Shown one piece after another: positions 1 through 10,700 of a stretch of 64,000 nucleotides of DNA. Where the stretch lies: positions 27,034,853-27,098,852 of the forward strand of contig OY755241.1 of assembly GCA_963576725.1 (NCBI GenBank). Reading direction: 5' to 3'. The first letter of the stretch is position 1. The number at the start of each line of letters is the position of its first letter. The translations under genes were made by a program, and so were the position numbers. The DNA comes from Azorinus chamasolen. Taxonomy: Eukaryota > Mollusca > Bivalvia > Cardiida > Solecurtidae. Below the pieces are notes generated by a model that saw only the letters and a list, made by a program, of their open reading frames with translations, made no database searches and was not told where the DNA came from.

Positions 1-205
1 AAATACGCCTTTCTACGCATTTGCATAATATGGCATACCCAGATCAGGGTCTGCTCTGTTTGCTAATGTTATGAAATAGCTATGGGTGTAAAGTTTCTGC
101 CATGGCCAAACGTTCATGTGTCAATGTACACTTATAGAAAGTATTCTAGTTACTATTCATGATGTCATTATTTCCTTTATGAATATTCATGGTATTAGGG
201 TTAAA
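1..205 (-). mobile_element. TTAA MITE, family 1, cut by window edge
   Basis: Reverse copy: AAATACGCC...CTACGCATTTGC, central CAGATCAGGGTCTGC, then TTCTGCCATGGCC and TGATGTCATTATTTC. Confidence 0.65.
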
Positions 206-719
206 TGCGAGAACCAAGTGTACTAGTGTTTGCAATGCGGCTGGAATCCGCTCATATGGCGCCTTGAGGACCCCTTTGATCAGGGTATGCACAGTTGTCG
301 TTCAAAATCCTCTCACCAGGTACTCTATTTCAAGCTAAATAGACTCATTTTTTAAACAATGATGGACCATTTTCCTTCGTAAAATCAGAGGTGAAAGAGC
401 TAAACTTAACGAACAAATCTTTCTTAAAAACCGTGGACGAAAGAAAAATAATGATACTTGTTTGTTTTTACATGTATTTACATATATAGGTACTATTATA
501 TCTACACGAATGTGTCGACCTAACGACACCTGATGAAATATATTGTTCAAGCTCGGATGTTGAAATGTAGACTATCTAATGGCCGTTGGTATTAATGGGT
601 TCTGTCAAAGACAGACTGGTCATGTTGAGTGTCCCAGCGGTGTACATGCTGTACAGGTTATCTACAAGAGTAAAATGCAGAGATACGGTAACCAGTCATT
701 ATTCATTTTGTTATTATGC

Positions 720-905
720 AATTAACCCATTTATCCCCACATTAATTATCCCCGGACAGGTATTTATTTTGAACCCATTCATTTTTCATGTTGAGGGGGA
801 ACAACAATAAACGTATTTGCTGGTATCAGAGTTTGACATTCTGAAAATAGTGCAGACCCTGATTAGAAGATTCCCTCTGATCTGGGTCTACACTGCGTGT
901 CAATG
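720..905. mobile_element. MITE, family 7
   Basis: TTCATGTTGAGGGGG, GTATTTGCTGG, GTGCAGACCCTGAT hairpin, TCTACACTG. Other copies lie at 2637, 9655, 25700 and 26167. Confidence 0.6.
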
Positions 906-1203
906 GTTTTGTTAAGCGACACGTGGAACTCAAGGCTGAATCGACATTTATACCCCATCCATCTGAATACTGAAAACGATTTATGATATTTGTAAACAGC
1001 TGAGAACAATATCAGATGGCAACCAGAGGAGACAGCTTGTGGGGATCTGCATTGTTTGTCATTCAAACCCCTCACAACATATACCCTGTCATATCGAATA
1101 GCTTTATCGTGTAACAATGATAGACCATCCACTTAGTAAAGTACGTATCGAAATGGCAAATAATGATACTGTTAACCGATGCATTACTGACCTTACAGCT
1201 GGG

Positions 1204-1645
1204 AGCAAACTGAGACTCACAGTATCTCTATGACTCACAGTATCTCTATGACTCACATCATCTCTATGACTCACAGTATATCTATGACTCACTTTATGTA
1301 TATGACTCACAGTATCTCTATGACTCACAGTATCTCTATGGATCACAGTATCTTTATGACAGTGTCTCTATGACTCACAGTATCAATGACTCATAGTATA
1401 TCTATGACTCACAGTATCTACATTGACTCACAATATCTTTATAATGATATCTCTATGACTCACAGTCTCCCTATAACTCACAGTATCTCTACGACTCACA
1501 GTATCTCTATGACTCGCACAGTTTTGCTATGACCCACACAGTATATATGACTCACATTATCTCTATGACTCACAGTATGTCTATGATTCACATTATCTTT
1601 ATGATTACTCACATTATCTCAATCATTCACAGTATCTCTATATGT
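1204..1645. repeat. 18-bp minisatellite
   Basis: About 22 degenerate units of GACTCACAGTATCTCTAT. On the minus strand each unit reads CTGTGAGT, a donor-like motif. It lies 270 bases downstream of exon 4d. Confidence 0.9.
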
Positions 1646-1732
1646 GTCATAAGAGTCCCAGCTCTTTGATACTCACTCAGTAGTGACTCAGAAACAATGA
1701 ACGAAACTAAAGACATTGATCCAGACCAAAAT

Positions 1733-1842
1733 TTAACCCATTTCCTCATAGGCTATTTTAGACCCATGCTCATTTATCACAATGGTTTTAGTTAGTGGTT
1801 TTCACAGAGTCGTCTAAAGGTGCCAGTATGAGAGAATGGGTT
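1733..1842 (+). mobile_element. TTAA MITE, family 3, internally deleted
   Basis: TTAACCCATTTCCTCATAGG to GAGAGAATGGGTT with only half of the CATTTGCTC hairpin left. Confidence 0.6.
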
Positions 1843-1911
1843 CAGAAGATTTTGTTTCTTTAACCCTTTACATCATGGGTACTTGTGTAAGAAAAACAAA
1901 CTGATACTAAC

Positions 1912-2068
1912 GTTTTATGTGGTTACAGGTCTCCCTGTTGCACAGATCGTTTCCACAGCAAATGTCACACATATGGATGTTTCTCAGTACTCTTTTCCCA
2001 AACAGGGAGCTTGAGGCGCTGTCTGACTCTATGTATCGCATTATCATTGATGTTAGCTGATGACAAGC
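1912..2068 (-). CDS. Gene D exon 4: C-terminal finger with CC-x-D-x-CN core
   Basis: 157 bases, phase 0 to 1, acceptor CTTTTCAG, donor GTTAGT. It starts ACHQL, carries FGKR in mid-exon, then MCDICCGNDLCNRETC. The CC-x3-4-CN signature is the diagnostic end of three-finger domains, and all cysteines align with exons 4a and 4c. The final base C passes to an exon 5 that is not identified here. Confidence 0.85.
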
Positions 2069-2136
2069 CTGAAAAGGAGAACAAAATCAAGAATGAAATT
2101 TAACTAGACATGTTAAATACAGGATAGCATTTCTAC

Positions 2137-2372
2137 TTAACCCTTTACTCCATAAATACGCTTTTCTACGCATTTGCAAACAGAGTAGATCCGGATCAGA
2201 CGGCTCCTGTAGGAGCCGTCTGATCAGGATCTGCTCTGATTGCTTATGATATAATATAGATATGCTTCTACAGTTTCTGTCATGGCCAAAATTCCCTGTG
2301 CACATGTGCTGTAACAACACATTAATCTAATTAATACTCATGGTATCATTGTTTCTTATATAAACGGGTTAA
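2137..2372 (-). mobile_element. TTAA MITE, family 1, complete
   Basis: Bounded by TTAACCCTTTACTCC and AAACGGGTTAA. The central perfect hairpin GATCAGACGGCTCC/GGAGCCGTCTGATC is flanked by AAACAGAGTAGA and CTGCTCTGATTGC. TTAA ends suggest a piggyBac-type transposase source. Confidence 0.85.
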
Positions 2373-2636
2373 CCCTTACCCATTATCCCTTTACCATGAA
2401 CCTGACCCGCATTTACAAACAACGGCAAGCCGGGTAAGACTTCACCAGTATCATCAGGACCCAAGCTGTTTGACACACGATCAATAGTTTCTCAAAGGAT
2501 TTTTGAATTGTGCGTAGTCAAAATTGAACTGATCCAAATTTGATCATTCATTATGTTGTTTTCATAGCGGGGCAAGTATTTATATATGTTTATCTTTAGG
2601 GATCATGTAACCAATTTATTTCCATATCATTTAAAG

Positions 2637-2821
2637 AAACCCCGTCCAGATATTACTTTGAAACCTTCCCCCATTTGTAATGTGGCGGGAGCACAGAAAA
2701 CACGATATTTGCTGGAATAAGCTATTGACATCGATAGGTCCAGCAAACAGTGCAGACCCTTATCAGAGGGTTCCATCAGGAACCCTGTAATATGGATCTA
2801 CACTGCTTGCCTATATTCGTT
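2637..2821. mobile_element. MITE, family 7
   Basis: Carries AATAAGCTATTGACATCGAT, AGGTCCAGCAAACAGTGCAG and a degenerate central hairpin. A family 3 MITE follows immediately. Confidence 0.6.
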
Positions 2822-3040
2822 TTAACCCATTCCCTCATATTGACGCATCTGTAAAAATAACTTTTTGAAACCATTGTGATAAATAGAGCATTTGCTCATA
2901 TGGAGCAAATGCTCTATTTATCACAATGGTTTCAGAACTATACAGTTTTAAAAGTTTCCTTTTCTCTAGAAAATGCTCCATTTCGGTACGTTTATGCAAA
3001 GAGGTTGGGTCTAAATATAGCCTATGGGGTAATGGGTTAA
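2822..3040 (+). mobile_element. TTAA MITE, family 3, complete
   Basis: TTAACCCATTCCCTCATA to GGGTAATGGGTTAA. The central hairpin is AACCATTGTGATAAATAGAG with GCATTTGCTC and its complement, about 36 bp per arm. Confidence 0.85.
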
Positions 3041-3179
3041 GGGAGCACGTGACACTAATGGGTTAACTTCCTCGAGTAAAATTTGTATACCAAGAGTATA
3101 TGGTCTCCGCATCAGTACAAAAAACAGTCAAATATTATAAAGTGAAGTACAAGCTGTCTGTTTCTACCATCAAATATAT

Positions 3180-3770
3180 GGACATGCGCAGACATGCGAT
3201 ATAATTCAAACTTATGGTTGCAGAAATGTAACATAAATTAATCTTACAGACCTGAAACATAATTCAAAATAATACGGTATAGTTAAAACCTACTGTTGTA
3301 GAATAAAACGTTATTCAAGCGTACGTCGACATACCTTCAGCATAATTTAAACTTACGGTTCAGGCATTGTGTTTTATTTAAACTTGCGTTCGCAGGCATA
3401 TCATGGATTTAAAAGTTTCAGTTACAGACATTACGGAATTACAACTTACAGTCGCAGATATGTGATATAATTCAAATTTAGGTCGCTGACATATAAGCAT
3501 AATTTAACGGGTATGCACATACATATAAAGTTATTCAAACTTATAGTGACAGATATATTGTATAATGCAAACTTTCCAGTTGCAGACATATAACGTAATT
3601 CAATTAACGGTTGCAGATATACAATGTAATGAAAACTGACGATAGACATATAACGTATTTCAAACTTATGGTAGAAAAACAATGTAATTCTAACTTAAGA
3701 TTGCAGAAATACAACATACATGTAATTCAAGCTGAAGGAAGACATATAACGTAATTCAAACTTACGGTCG
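3180..3770. repeat. 31-35-bp minisatellite derived from exon 3d donor
   Basis: Units read on the minus strand as ATGTCTGCGACCGTAAGTTT followed by GAATTACG. The first unit is the end of exon 3d with its donor. About 18 degenerate copies follow in the intron. Confidence 0.85.
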
Positions 3771-3834
3771 CAGACATGCAACCAGCTACATTGGCAGCTT
3801 TAAATAGGTGAATTACGTCTCCAGCATGGCAAAG
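3766..3834 (-). CDS. Gene D exon 3: middle of three-finger domain
   Basis: 69 bases (23 codons), phase 0-0, acceptor CTGTTTCAG and donor GTAAGT. It opens LCHAGD and closes AGCMSAT, giving two cysteines 17 residues apart. Exons 3a, 3b and 3c are 72 bases with the same plan. The last bases of this exon and its donor are the starting sequence of a long minisatellite in the downstream intron (3180-3770). Confidence 0.75.
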
Positions 3835-4268
3835 CTGAAACAGATCATTTGTAGTATGGATATTCATGTAAGAAATAATTTCATAATGAATTTAAAACAG
3901 ACAATCTTTATACAGGTATATGAACATAAGCCATAAGCAAACATAGTAGACGTAAACTGTCCGTTGACAGTTGGGTGAACAGACACAAAAAGATCTACAA
4001 CAATAACAATACAATCATAATATCAATATCTTGAGCGAAAATGGTACAGAAAATGTTACATATTGTTATGCCAGAGAACAGGGAAGAATGGAAAAAGTCT
4101 ACAGCAAAATACCTAGCTTTGGCACAATATTATCACTCTAAACCGACCACTTAAGTCGAAAGTGTTGGGAATTTTACGACAGGTGGTATCTTAATGCAAG
4201 ACGAAAGTTAAGTAGAAAGTTCCACATTTCTGTATATTTTTCGTTCTTCATTAAGGTATCGCCTGTTT

Positions 4269-4458
4269 TTAACCTTTAGCCTGCTGGGCAAATTATTTCT
4301 ACATAATGTATAAACCTACAACATTTTCAAAATTCAACCTGTAATCAGTCTTTCTACCAAAATGCAAGCAGGGTGCCAAACAGTTTGGATCCTGGTAAGA
4401 CGCCGGATCAAAAATGTTTGCATAGGTATTCGTTCGCCCATAGCGGGCTAAAGGTTAA
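4269..4458 (+). mobile_element. TTAA MITE, family 6
   Basis: Starts TTAACCTTTAGCCTGCTGGG and ends AGCGGGCTAAAGGTTAA. The central hairpin contains AACAGTTTGGATCC. Inside the exon 2d-3d intron. Confidence 0.75.
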
Positions 4459-4523
4459 CGAATTTATGGTTATTGTAGAAGGGTGCGTTCTTTTGTACAA
4501 ACTATACATGTTTCTGTTCTTAC

Positions 4524-4606
4524 CTCATCTGACTGACACGTAACCACTGGGCACTTTTGTATGGGGTGGCCTGCCGGACACTGTATGCATCGAACCAAGC
4601 CTTGGA
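4524..4606 (-). CDS. Gene D exon 2: first finger of three-finger domain
   Basis: 83 bases, acceptor TATTTAG, donor GTAAGA, phase 1 to 0. Encodes RCIQCPAGHPIQKC and then a fourth cysteine after four residues, ending Q-S-D-E. The CxxC, C-x4-C and terminal acidic D-E match exons 2a and 2b in spacing, while most other residues differ, so these are diverged paralogues rather than a recent duplication. Confidence 0.8.
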
Positions 4607-4654
4607 CTAAATAGGAAATAATGACCTTATGATTGTATGCATACCGCAGAGTTG

Positions 4655-5105
4655 TCTACACCGTCCATGCATTAGAGTCTCTATAAAGCGTCCATGCAAT
4701 AGAGTCTTTATAAAGCGTCCATACAATAGTCTCTATAAAGCGTCCATACAATATAGTCTCTATAAAACGTCTATACAGTAGAGTCTCTATAAAGCGCTCA
4801 TGCGTCCATACAATAGTCTATAAAGCGTCCATACAATAGAGACTCTATAAAGCGCCCATACAATAAATACTCTATAAAGCGTCCATACAGTAGAGTCTGT
4901 ATAAAGCGCCCATACAATAAAGACTCTATAAAGTGTCCATACAACATAGTCTCTATAAAGCGCCCATACAATAAATACTCTATAAAGCGCCCATACAATA
5001 AATACTCTATAAAGCGTCCATACAATAGAGTCTCAATAAAGCGACCATATAATAGAGACTCTATAAAGCGTCCATACAACATAGTCTCTATAAAGCGTCC
5101 ATACA
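4655..5105. repeat. 27-bp minisatellite
   Basis: About 16 units built on TCTATAAAGCGTCCATACA. The period is a multiple of three, so one frame stays open and gives a fake repetitive peptide (LLYGRFIE). Confidence 0.9.
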
Positions 5106-6074
5106 GTGGATTAGCGAGAAAAGAATTAAAGTGCTCTTCAAGATTTCAAAACACTTTTGAGTTGGATGAGACGAAAAGATACTTGTATTCAACATGGCAC
5201 CAGGATGTGTATAACCAGGATGTGTATAACAACTTTGCAAACGTTGTAGACTCAAATAAAAAAAAGCTCCTCAGGGAGCCCTTTGATCAGGGTCTGAAAT
5301 GTTGGACATACAAATCGTATTAATTATGAGAAGGCTCTGATCTTGGTCTACACTGTTTTTCCAATGTCCCAAGTATGATGTATGTGATCATGAGTTGAAA
5401 ATATAATTGTAACATACATGTGGTACCGTTGCACTGTACGTCCATGAAAACAGAGTAGACCCAGAGCAGACAGTTTATGCAGTAGCTTTCTAACTAGGCT
5501 CTGTTCCGCCCCGCTGGCTTCCATGTAAACAATCTGAGTTTCTATTGCCATTACAAAACGTTTCTTATAGTGTATAGCATTACTATAAAATTCAAATGTA
5601 TTAATGTTCATGATTGTCTTACATGAACGTTCTCTAGGTAAAGAGTTAAGTACAAAATGGATGTAAAAGCATAGCAACGTGGAGAACAAATCATCTTCAT
5701 TAACTCTTTACTCTGCCAGTATCGAATCTGGAAATTCCTATATGCAAACTGTTTGGATCCGGATGCAATACAGGACCCAAACAGTTTGTTATTGTTGTAA
5801 TGAAATGTATACAAAACTAAAGTTGAAGCAGATGCCAATATTTGACAGCGACACTTGTCCAAATCAACTGTGGACATTTCCGAAAACTTTGCGATTCATA
5901 AATGAGCGAGAGATTTTCTCGGATCGAAATCGGAGACATTTCTACGTTTACAGATGTCGTACCATATTGAAAAAAAAGATATACAATATGGCGTTTCGTT
6001 ATCAATTTATCATTAACATTCATAATTGTATCTTATTTAGACGTAGAGGCGCTAGTTGAAAACAGTATGCAATT

Positions 6075-6285
6075 AACAATTTCCCTCATATAAACGTGTT
6101 TCACGCATTTGCAAACAGAGTAGACTGAGAGTTTACTCTGTTTGCTAATGGTATTTGAAAGACTTGTTTCTTTACTTTCTAATTGACAACACTTTTCCAG
6201 TTTCATATTTTGTTATAACTAGTTTGCTCATGGGTATTCAGTAGGTACTGAAATGTGGAATAAACATAGAACCGTGAAAGGGTAA
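6075..6285 (+). mobile_element. TTAA MITE, family 2
   Basis: TTTCCCTCATATAAACG, CACGCATTTGCAAACAGAGT, shortened hairpin, TATTCAGTAGGTACTGAAAT, GTGAAAGGGTAA. Confidence 0.7.
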
Positions 6286-6312
6286 CAAACTCCCCGTATG
6301 TTAATGCCTTAC

Positions 6313-6363
6313 CTTGTGTTAAACCAACAGCAGCCAAGACTATGGTGAGAAAGATAAGGTTTC
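6313..6363 (-). CDS. Gene D exon 1: signal peptide
   Basis: 51-base exon between acceptor TTCCAG and donor GTAAGG. It starts with two codon-completing bases, then encodes a hydrophobic core (LIFLTIVLAAVGLTQ) and ends in phase 1. The symmetrical phase 1-1 is the same as in exon 1b. The core, followed by a polar Thr-Gln, fits a cleavable signal peptide, with the mature domain starting in exon 2d. Confidence 0.7.
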
Positions 6364-6551
6364 CTGGAACCAAAATAAAACTTTATAACAATAATGTTCT
6401 AAGAATTTATAACAAGATATCATCTAATTGTTATTGCGTTTACTATCGTAGTTCTCTGTGTTCTCCAGTCAGTGCCATGTTAGTGGCAGAAAGTGTTTGT
6501 AATTCATTAACCTTTTCAAACAATGTTGAGAGTGGAATAGCCCGACAGTGT

Positions 6552-6780
6552 TTAACCCATTACATCATAGGTTATTTTAGATACAACCTCTTTGAATAAA
6601 TCTTTCGAAAAGGAGCATTAACTAGAGAAAAGGAAACTCTTAGAATTTTGTAGTTTGAAACCATTGTGATAAAAAGAGCATTTGCTCTTATAGGAGCAAA
6701 TGCTCTATTTATCATAATGGTTTCACAAAGTGACTTTTACAGAGTCGTCAACAGTCGTCAATATGAGGAAAATGCGTTAA
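6552..6780 (-). mobile_element. TTAA MITE, family 3
   Basis: TTAACCCATTACATCATAGG to GAAAATGCGTTAA with the ATAAAAAGAGCATTTGCTC hairpin. It lies upstream of exon 1d. Confidence 0.75.
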
Positions 6781-7327
6781 CTACTGAATCCACTCAGTAT
6801 GAAAGCCTTACATCTATCAGAATATTTTAAACGACAAACAATGCAGACCCCGATCAGATGGTTCGTGTAAGTGCCCTCTGATCTTGGTCTTCACTGTTTG
6901 CAAATGACAGTACATGCATACCCCGGGTTGAAAAGGCTAAATACTGGCACCGTTAAACTGTTACCTGACAGTTTCAAACTGTCGGACAATCCGGGGTATA
7001 TTTTAACTGACAGTTTTAAAATGTCGGATAATAATTCAATAAAAAAGATGTCCTAATTATAAATTCAGAATCAGACTGTCATGAAAAGCTTATGACATCT
7101 AATGTACCACTTAGAAGGCGGGAAACGAATTCACTGGCATTTGCAAACGGTGTAGACCCACATCAGGGTTATCTGATTTTGCCTTGTTTGTTATTCAGAA
7201 CCTCAGTATCCAATGAGTTAATTGCTCCAAGTTATTCAAGCCCATTTCATTATATATTATTATTAGCGATAACTGGCTATAAATATGGTGTGTTTTATAA
7301 TAAAGTAAAAATGGCAAATCCAAACTC

Positions 7328-7580
7328 TTAACCCTTCGCTTGCTGAATTTTAAAATACATTTCTCCTTCTTTAACTATGCACTGTTGTATAATTACATAT
7401 ATCTTCACTGTGTGCAAGTATTTCGCTGTGCAATGACAATGCGGAGTGCACTGGCTGCACAATCAATTTGTAAATAGTGCAGACCCTGATGAGACAGCTC
7501 CTGCAGGAGCTGTCTCATCTGGGTCTGCACTATTTACAGGTAGGTATATTGACGTGAATGGCAAATCCAAACTCTTAAAT
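7328..7580 (+). mobile_element. TTAA MITE, family 4, with aberrant right end
   Basis: Starts TTAACCCTTCGCTTGCTG. Central GAGACAGCTCCTGCAGGAGC hairpin. The usual right end AGCAAGCGAAGGGTTAA is missing and replaced by a copy of the left flank (AATGGCAAATCCAAACTC). Confidence 0.75.
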
Positions 7581-7589
7581 AAGTAACGT

Positions 7590-7826
7590 TTACTGTTACC
7601 GTGTACTCCATGAATATTTATGAATAAAAAAGTATGACATCACGAATAGTAATTAGATTTAATTCAAAATAGCATATTCACACATGAAAGTTTTACAAAA
7701 GCAGAAAATGTAAAACCAGATCTATATTATTCCATAAGCAAACAGAGCAGACCCTGACCAGACGGCTCCTATAGGAGATCTGGATCTACTCTGTTTGCAA
7801 AGGCGTATTAATGGAGTAAATGGTTA
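7590..7826 (+). mobile_element. TTAA MITE, family 1
   Basis: TACTCCATGAATATTTATG to TATTAATGGAGTAAATGG with a GACGGCTCC-type hairpin. Confidence 0.75.
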
Positions 7827-8006
7827 AGAAAGAGGGACAGCTAATGTAAGGTGATAGCAATACGGGAAACATCATCCGGGACATTTCTGCATGCCTATCA
7901 TCTTGCATTAAGTAGTCACTGGAATAAAGAGGCACTAATTCGTCGTTACTAAAAGTTCAAAGTATCGAGTTTTTTTTGCAGTATATGTTTATGACCTAAT
8001 GCTTAC

Positions 8007-8013
8007 CACTCAT
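8007..8013 (-). CDS. Gene D exon 0 (start codon exon, coding part)
   Basis: ATG-AGT-G is followed directly by the donor GTAAGC. The single trailing base completes a glycine codon with the GA that opens exon 1d. This gives a short N-terminus Met-Ser-Gly before the hydrophobic core. Chosen because the phase matches exon 1d and because locus A/B has the same layout (ATG plus seven bases, then a donor). The 5' UTR lies at higher coordinates. An upstream TATA-like box supports a nearby start site. Confidence 0.5.
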
Positions 8014-8075
8014 GGTGTATCTGTGTCTGCTAGTCTCACTACAGTAATGAATTGGCACTTCTCCCTCGTACCATT

Positions 8076-8085
8076 GCTATATATC
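8076..8085 (-). promoter_or_regulatory. Candidate TATA box for gene D
   Basis: On the minus strand GATATATAGC lies about 65 bases upstream of the exon 0d ATG. An initiator-like TCATT sits about 30 bases downstream of it, near 8047-8051. Position and spacing fit a core promoter. This is inferred from sequence alone. Confidence 0.35.
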
Positions 8086-8392
8086 ACGGGATTGTGTAGA
8101 TATCACAGCGGATAACCCTTCCTATGCCAAGCATAGCATGGCTGCTTGGATGAAATTAAGACACCGAGTAACTCAACGTTTCACCAGAATGAAAGATATT
8201 TGACGTCAAGTCAGTAATGTCACAGAAGCTTGAATGATTTTGAAGTAATACAAATTACTGCAGATCTGGGTTTTTAGTAGACATATTTTTTTCAACAGAA
8301 CAAGTGTTGAAGATTAACCTGAAATGTTTGACCAAGGTGACAAAATAATCAGGTGACAGGCCCTATTAGGGATATCTTAATACAGGACATTT

Positions 8393-8640
8393 AACCCTTT
8401 CCCTGACCTGTGTCAATTCAAAATTATTATACCTACTGAATATTCCTGGACAAAATAGTTACAATGAAATACGTAAATTGAAAATTTGTTACCCTTTAAG
8501 AAAGTTAAGAAAAAGATATTTCCACTTCCACTAGCAAACAGAGCAGACCCTGATCAGAGAGCTCCTATAGGAACCGTCTAATCTAGGTCTACTATGTTTG
8601 CAAATTCGTGAAAACACGTTTATATGAAGGAACGGGTTAA
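8393..8640 (-). mobile_element. TTAA MITE, family 2, complete
   Basis: TTAACCCTTTCCCTGACC to ATGAAGGAACGGGTTAA, hairpin AGAGCTCCTATAGGAACC. Confidence 0.8.
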
Positions 8641-8762
8641 GACAAGGATCTGCAATAGAACGGCTGTAACCCATCGCCTGTTAAATATCCATTGACGTTA
8701 TCAATATGAAGTACATGTATATATCATATTTGTATTGACATATGAACAGAGGAGTATGAAGC

Positions 8763-8900
8763 TTAATTCCATACCATACTCTGGTATCTTACAAGCAAAG
8801 AGAACAAACCCTGATCAGACGGCTCATTTAAAGGTTGTCTGATCTGGATCTTATCTGTTTGCATCGGCATAAAATGTGACTATATGAGAAAAAGCGTTAA
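8763..8900 (-). mobile_element. TTAA MITE, family 2, short
   Basis: TTAATTCCATACC to AAAAAGCGTTAA around a GACGGCTC hairpin. Confidence 0.55.
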
Positions 8901-9267
8901 AGCGAATTCAAAAATATTTTTAACAAAATTTACAAGAAGTTCATTTTTTCCATTACCCTATTTCTAATCTGAACAATTTCTCAAGCTCACAGCTTAACGC
9001 AGGTCCATAAGAGCTTTGAACATTACTCTCGATCTGCATTTAGCTGTTACATGTGTTTCTAGATATGCCCAGTGATACATTTGAAACAAGTTCATTTTGG
9101 AAGGACGGGATTGTAGTTCGAGTTATCCCGAAGTTCGAGTCATCCGAGTTCGAGGTATCAAAGTTTAACTGTAATTTCTTTTTTGTTCGTCTGTAAATGC
9201 GCCCGTCCGTTTATCCGTTTAACAAATGGCCGTTCTTTTACGGACGCAGCAACTATGGTCATATAGT

Positions 9268-9594
9268 TACGAAAGCCCGGAGTGACATTCTAAGTTCCTA
9301 CGTTATAGTCCAAGTCTCGAGTTCCAACTTCTAAGTTCCATGTTCCGACTTCTATGTTCCGACTTCCAAGTTCAATGTTCCGGATGTCGGAACATGGAAC
9401 ATGGAACTTGGAAAACGGAAATCGGAACTTGGAAGTCGGAACTTGGAAGTCGGAACTAATATGAAGGAACTTGGAACTCGGGCGTGAACAATATACCATA
9501 ACTATAGAGCAAATTATCTTGGAAGTAAGAAGGAAGAACTTGGAAGACGGAAGTTTGAATTAGGAATTAAGAATGTCACCACCGGGCTTTCGTA
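9268..9594. mobile_element. Foldback MITE with GGAACTT-rich interior
   Basis: Terminal inverted repeats TACGAAAGCCCGG and CCGGGCTTTCGTA extend inward over GTGACATTCT. The left interior is AAGTTCC-rich and the right is GGAACTT-rich, so most of the 327 bp can fold. No clear target duplication. Confidence 0.75.
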
Positions 9595-9654
9595 GATAAC
9601 CAATCTACATGCACTTATTCTGGAATCAATATATTAACACATTTATTTCCTCAT

Positions 9655-9810
9655 TACCTAAGGAAACCCTGTCCACATCATAGTTTGGAATCCACCCGTT
9701 TTTTATGTTGAGAGGGCACAGCATACAGCATATTTACGGGTATAAGACATTAACATCGATGTGTCCAGCAACAAGTGCAGGCTGGGTCTACACTGTTTGC
9801 CGGTGTCCTT
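9655..9810. mobile_element. MITE, family 7, hairpin lost
   Basis: Shares GTTGAGAGGGCACAGCATAC and the TCTACACTGTTTGCC end with other copies. Confidence 0.5.
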
Positions 9811-10051
9811 TTAACCCTTTCCCTATTCTGTAGTTAGGCCAAATTTCAATACCTATTGAATATTTATTAGCAAATTAGTTATAAAGAAATATATAAGGTT
9901 GAACGTTGTAGATATTTTAGAAAGTTAAGAAACATATCTATCAAATTCTAATAGCAAACAGAGCAGACCCTGATCAGACGGCTTTTATAGGAGCCGTCTG
10001 ATCTAGGTCTACTCTGTTTGCAAATGCATCAAAACAGGTTTATATGAGGGA
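9811..10051 (-). mobile_element. TTAA MITE, family 2, complete
   Basis: TTAACCCTTTCCCTATTC to GAGGGAAAGGGTTAA with a GACGGCTTTTATAGGAGCC hairpin. Confidence 0.85.
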
Positions 10052-10539
10052 AAGGGTTAAGGGCCACTGGACATAAATAGTTTAAATTTGATTTGGCCAT
10101 GCACAAATCCAAACTATGCCACGTCAACCGTGTGATGGGAAGTTATACGACCACATATTGTGACCATTTCTAGGGCCTCTTAATGCTCTAAACAATAGCA
10201 TCCATTGTCCCGTAGATGGAACGCTTGCCTGTGTCTAATGTCGATGCTCACAGGCAAAACAAGATTGCAAAACTAAGTCGTCATGATAACGCTTCACCCT
10301 ATTTGTGAAACTACTTGGTAGTATTAACTAACCTTTAGGGTATTCAACCCTTTGTCTGATGAATATTTTTTACAAGACACAATTCATTATTAATATCAAT
10401 GAATTCAATTATTGTATGAACTATGTATTTATTAAAACTATTTATTGCTATGAAAATCAGTAGAGAATCACAGCAGTAGCATACAATATATCCTGTCTCA
10501 ACCGACCGTCAAAAAGAGGTTAAACAATATGTAGGGGTC

Positions 10540-10700
10540 TGTAAAGCAGATGGTAGCTTAATGAAGGTCAAACGTAATACTGAAAGCTCCTATAGGAGCT
10601 TTCTGTTTTACGTTTGCCCTGCATTAAGCAACTATCTACCTTTTAAAGCTCCTGTGTTCTTTAAATGAATGGTCGCCTAAGACAGGTTGCATTATTATAC
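10540..10700. mobile_element. pogo-like MITE
   Basis: GATGGTAGCTTAATG, AAAGCTCCTATAGGAGCTTT hairpin, GCATTAAGCAACTATC, ending GGTCGCCTAAGACAGG. Confidence 0.6.

Larger units (their letters stand above)
1912..8090 (-). other. Gene D: secreted three-finger (Ly6/uPAR-like) protein gene, exons 0-4
   Basis: Gene model built from five exons at 8007-8013, 6313-6363, 4524-4606, 3766-3834 and 1912-2068. Phases chain without a break (1, 1, 0, 0, 1) and every junction has GT/AG. The predicted product has a signal peptide followed by one cysteine-rich domain with the spacing CxxC, C-x4-C, C...C, C...CxICCGxDxCN...C. This is the pattern of Ly6/uPAR three-finger domains, which are secreted or GPI-anchored disulfide-rich modules. 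No tail exon could be placed with confidence before the left edge, so anchoring is unknown. Introns hold MITEs and three minisatellites. Ligand and function cannot be told from sequence. The family assignment rests on the cysteine pattern only. The family's other branches include venom toxins, but nothing here indicates toxicity. Confidence 0.75.

Noticed and set aside
620..648. Exon 5 of gene D
   Set aside because: Acceptor GTACAG and phase 1 would give a nine-codon tail to TGA, but it is too short and has no similarity to exons 5a or 5c.
4798..5082. Repetitive peptide LLYGRFIE
   Set aside because: Translation of a 27-bp minisatellite.
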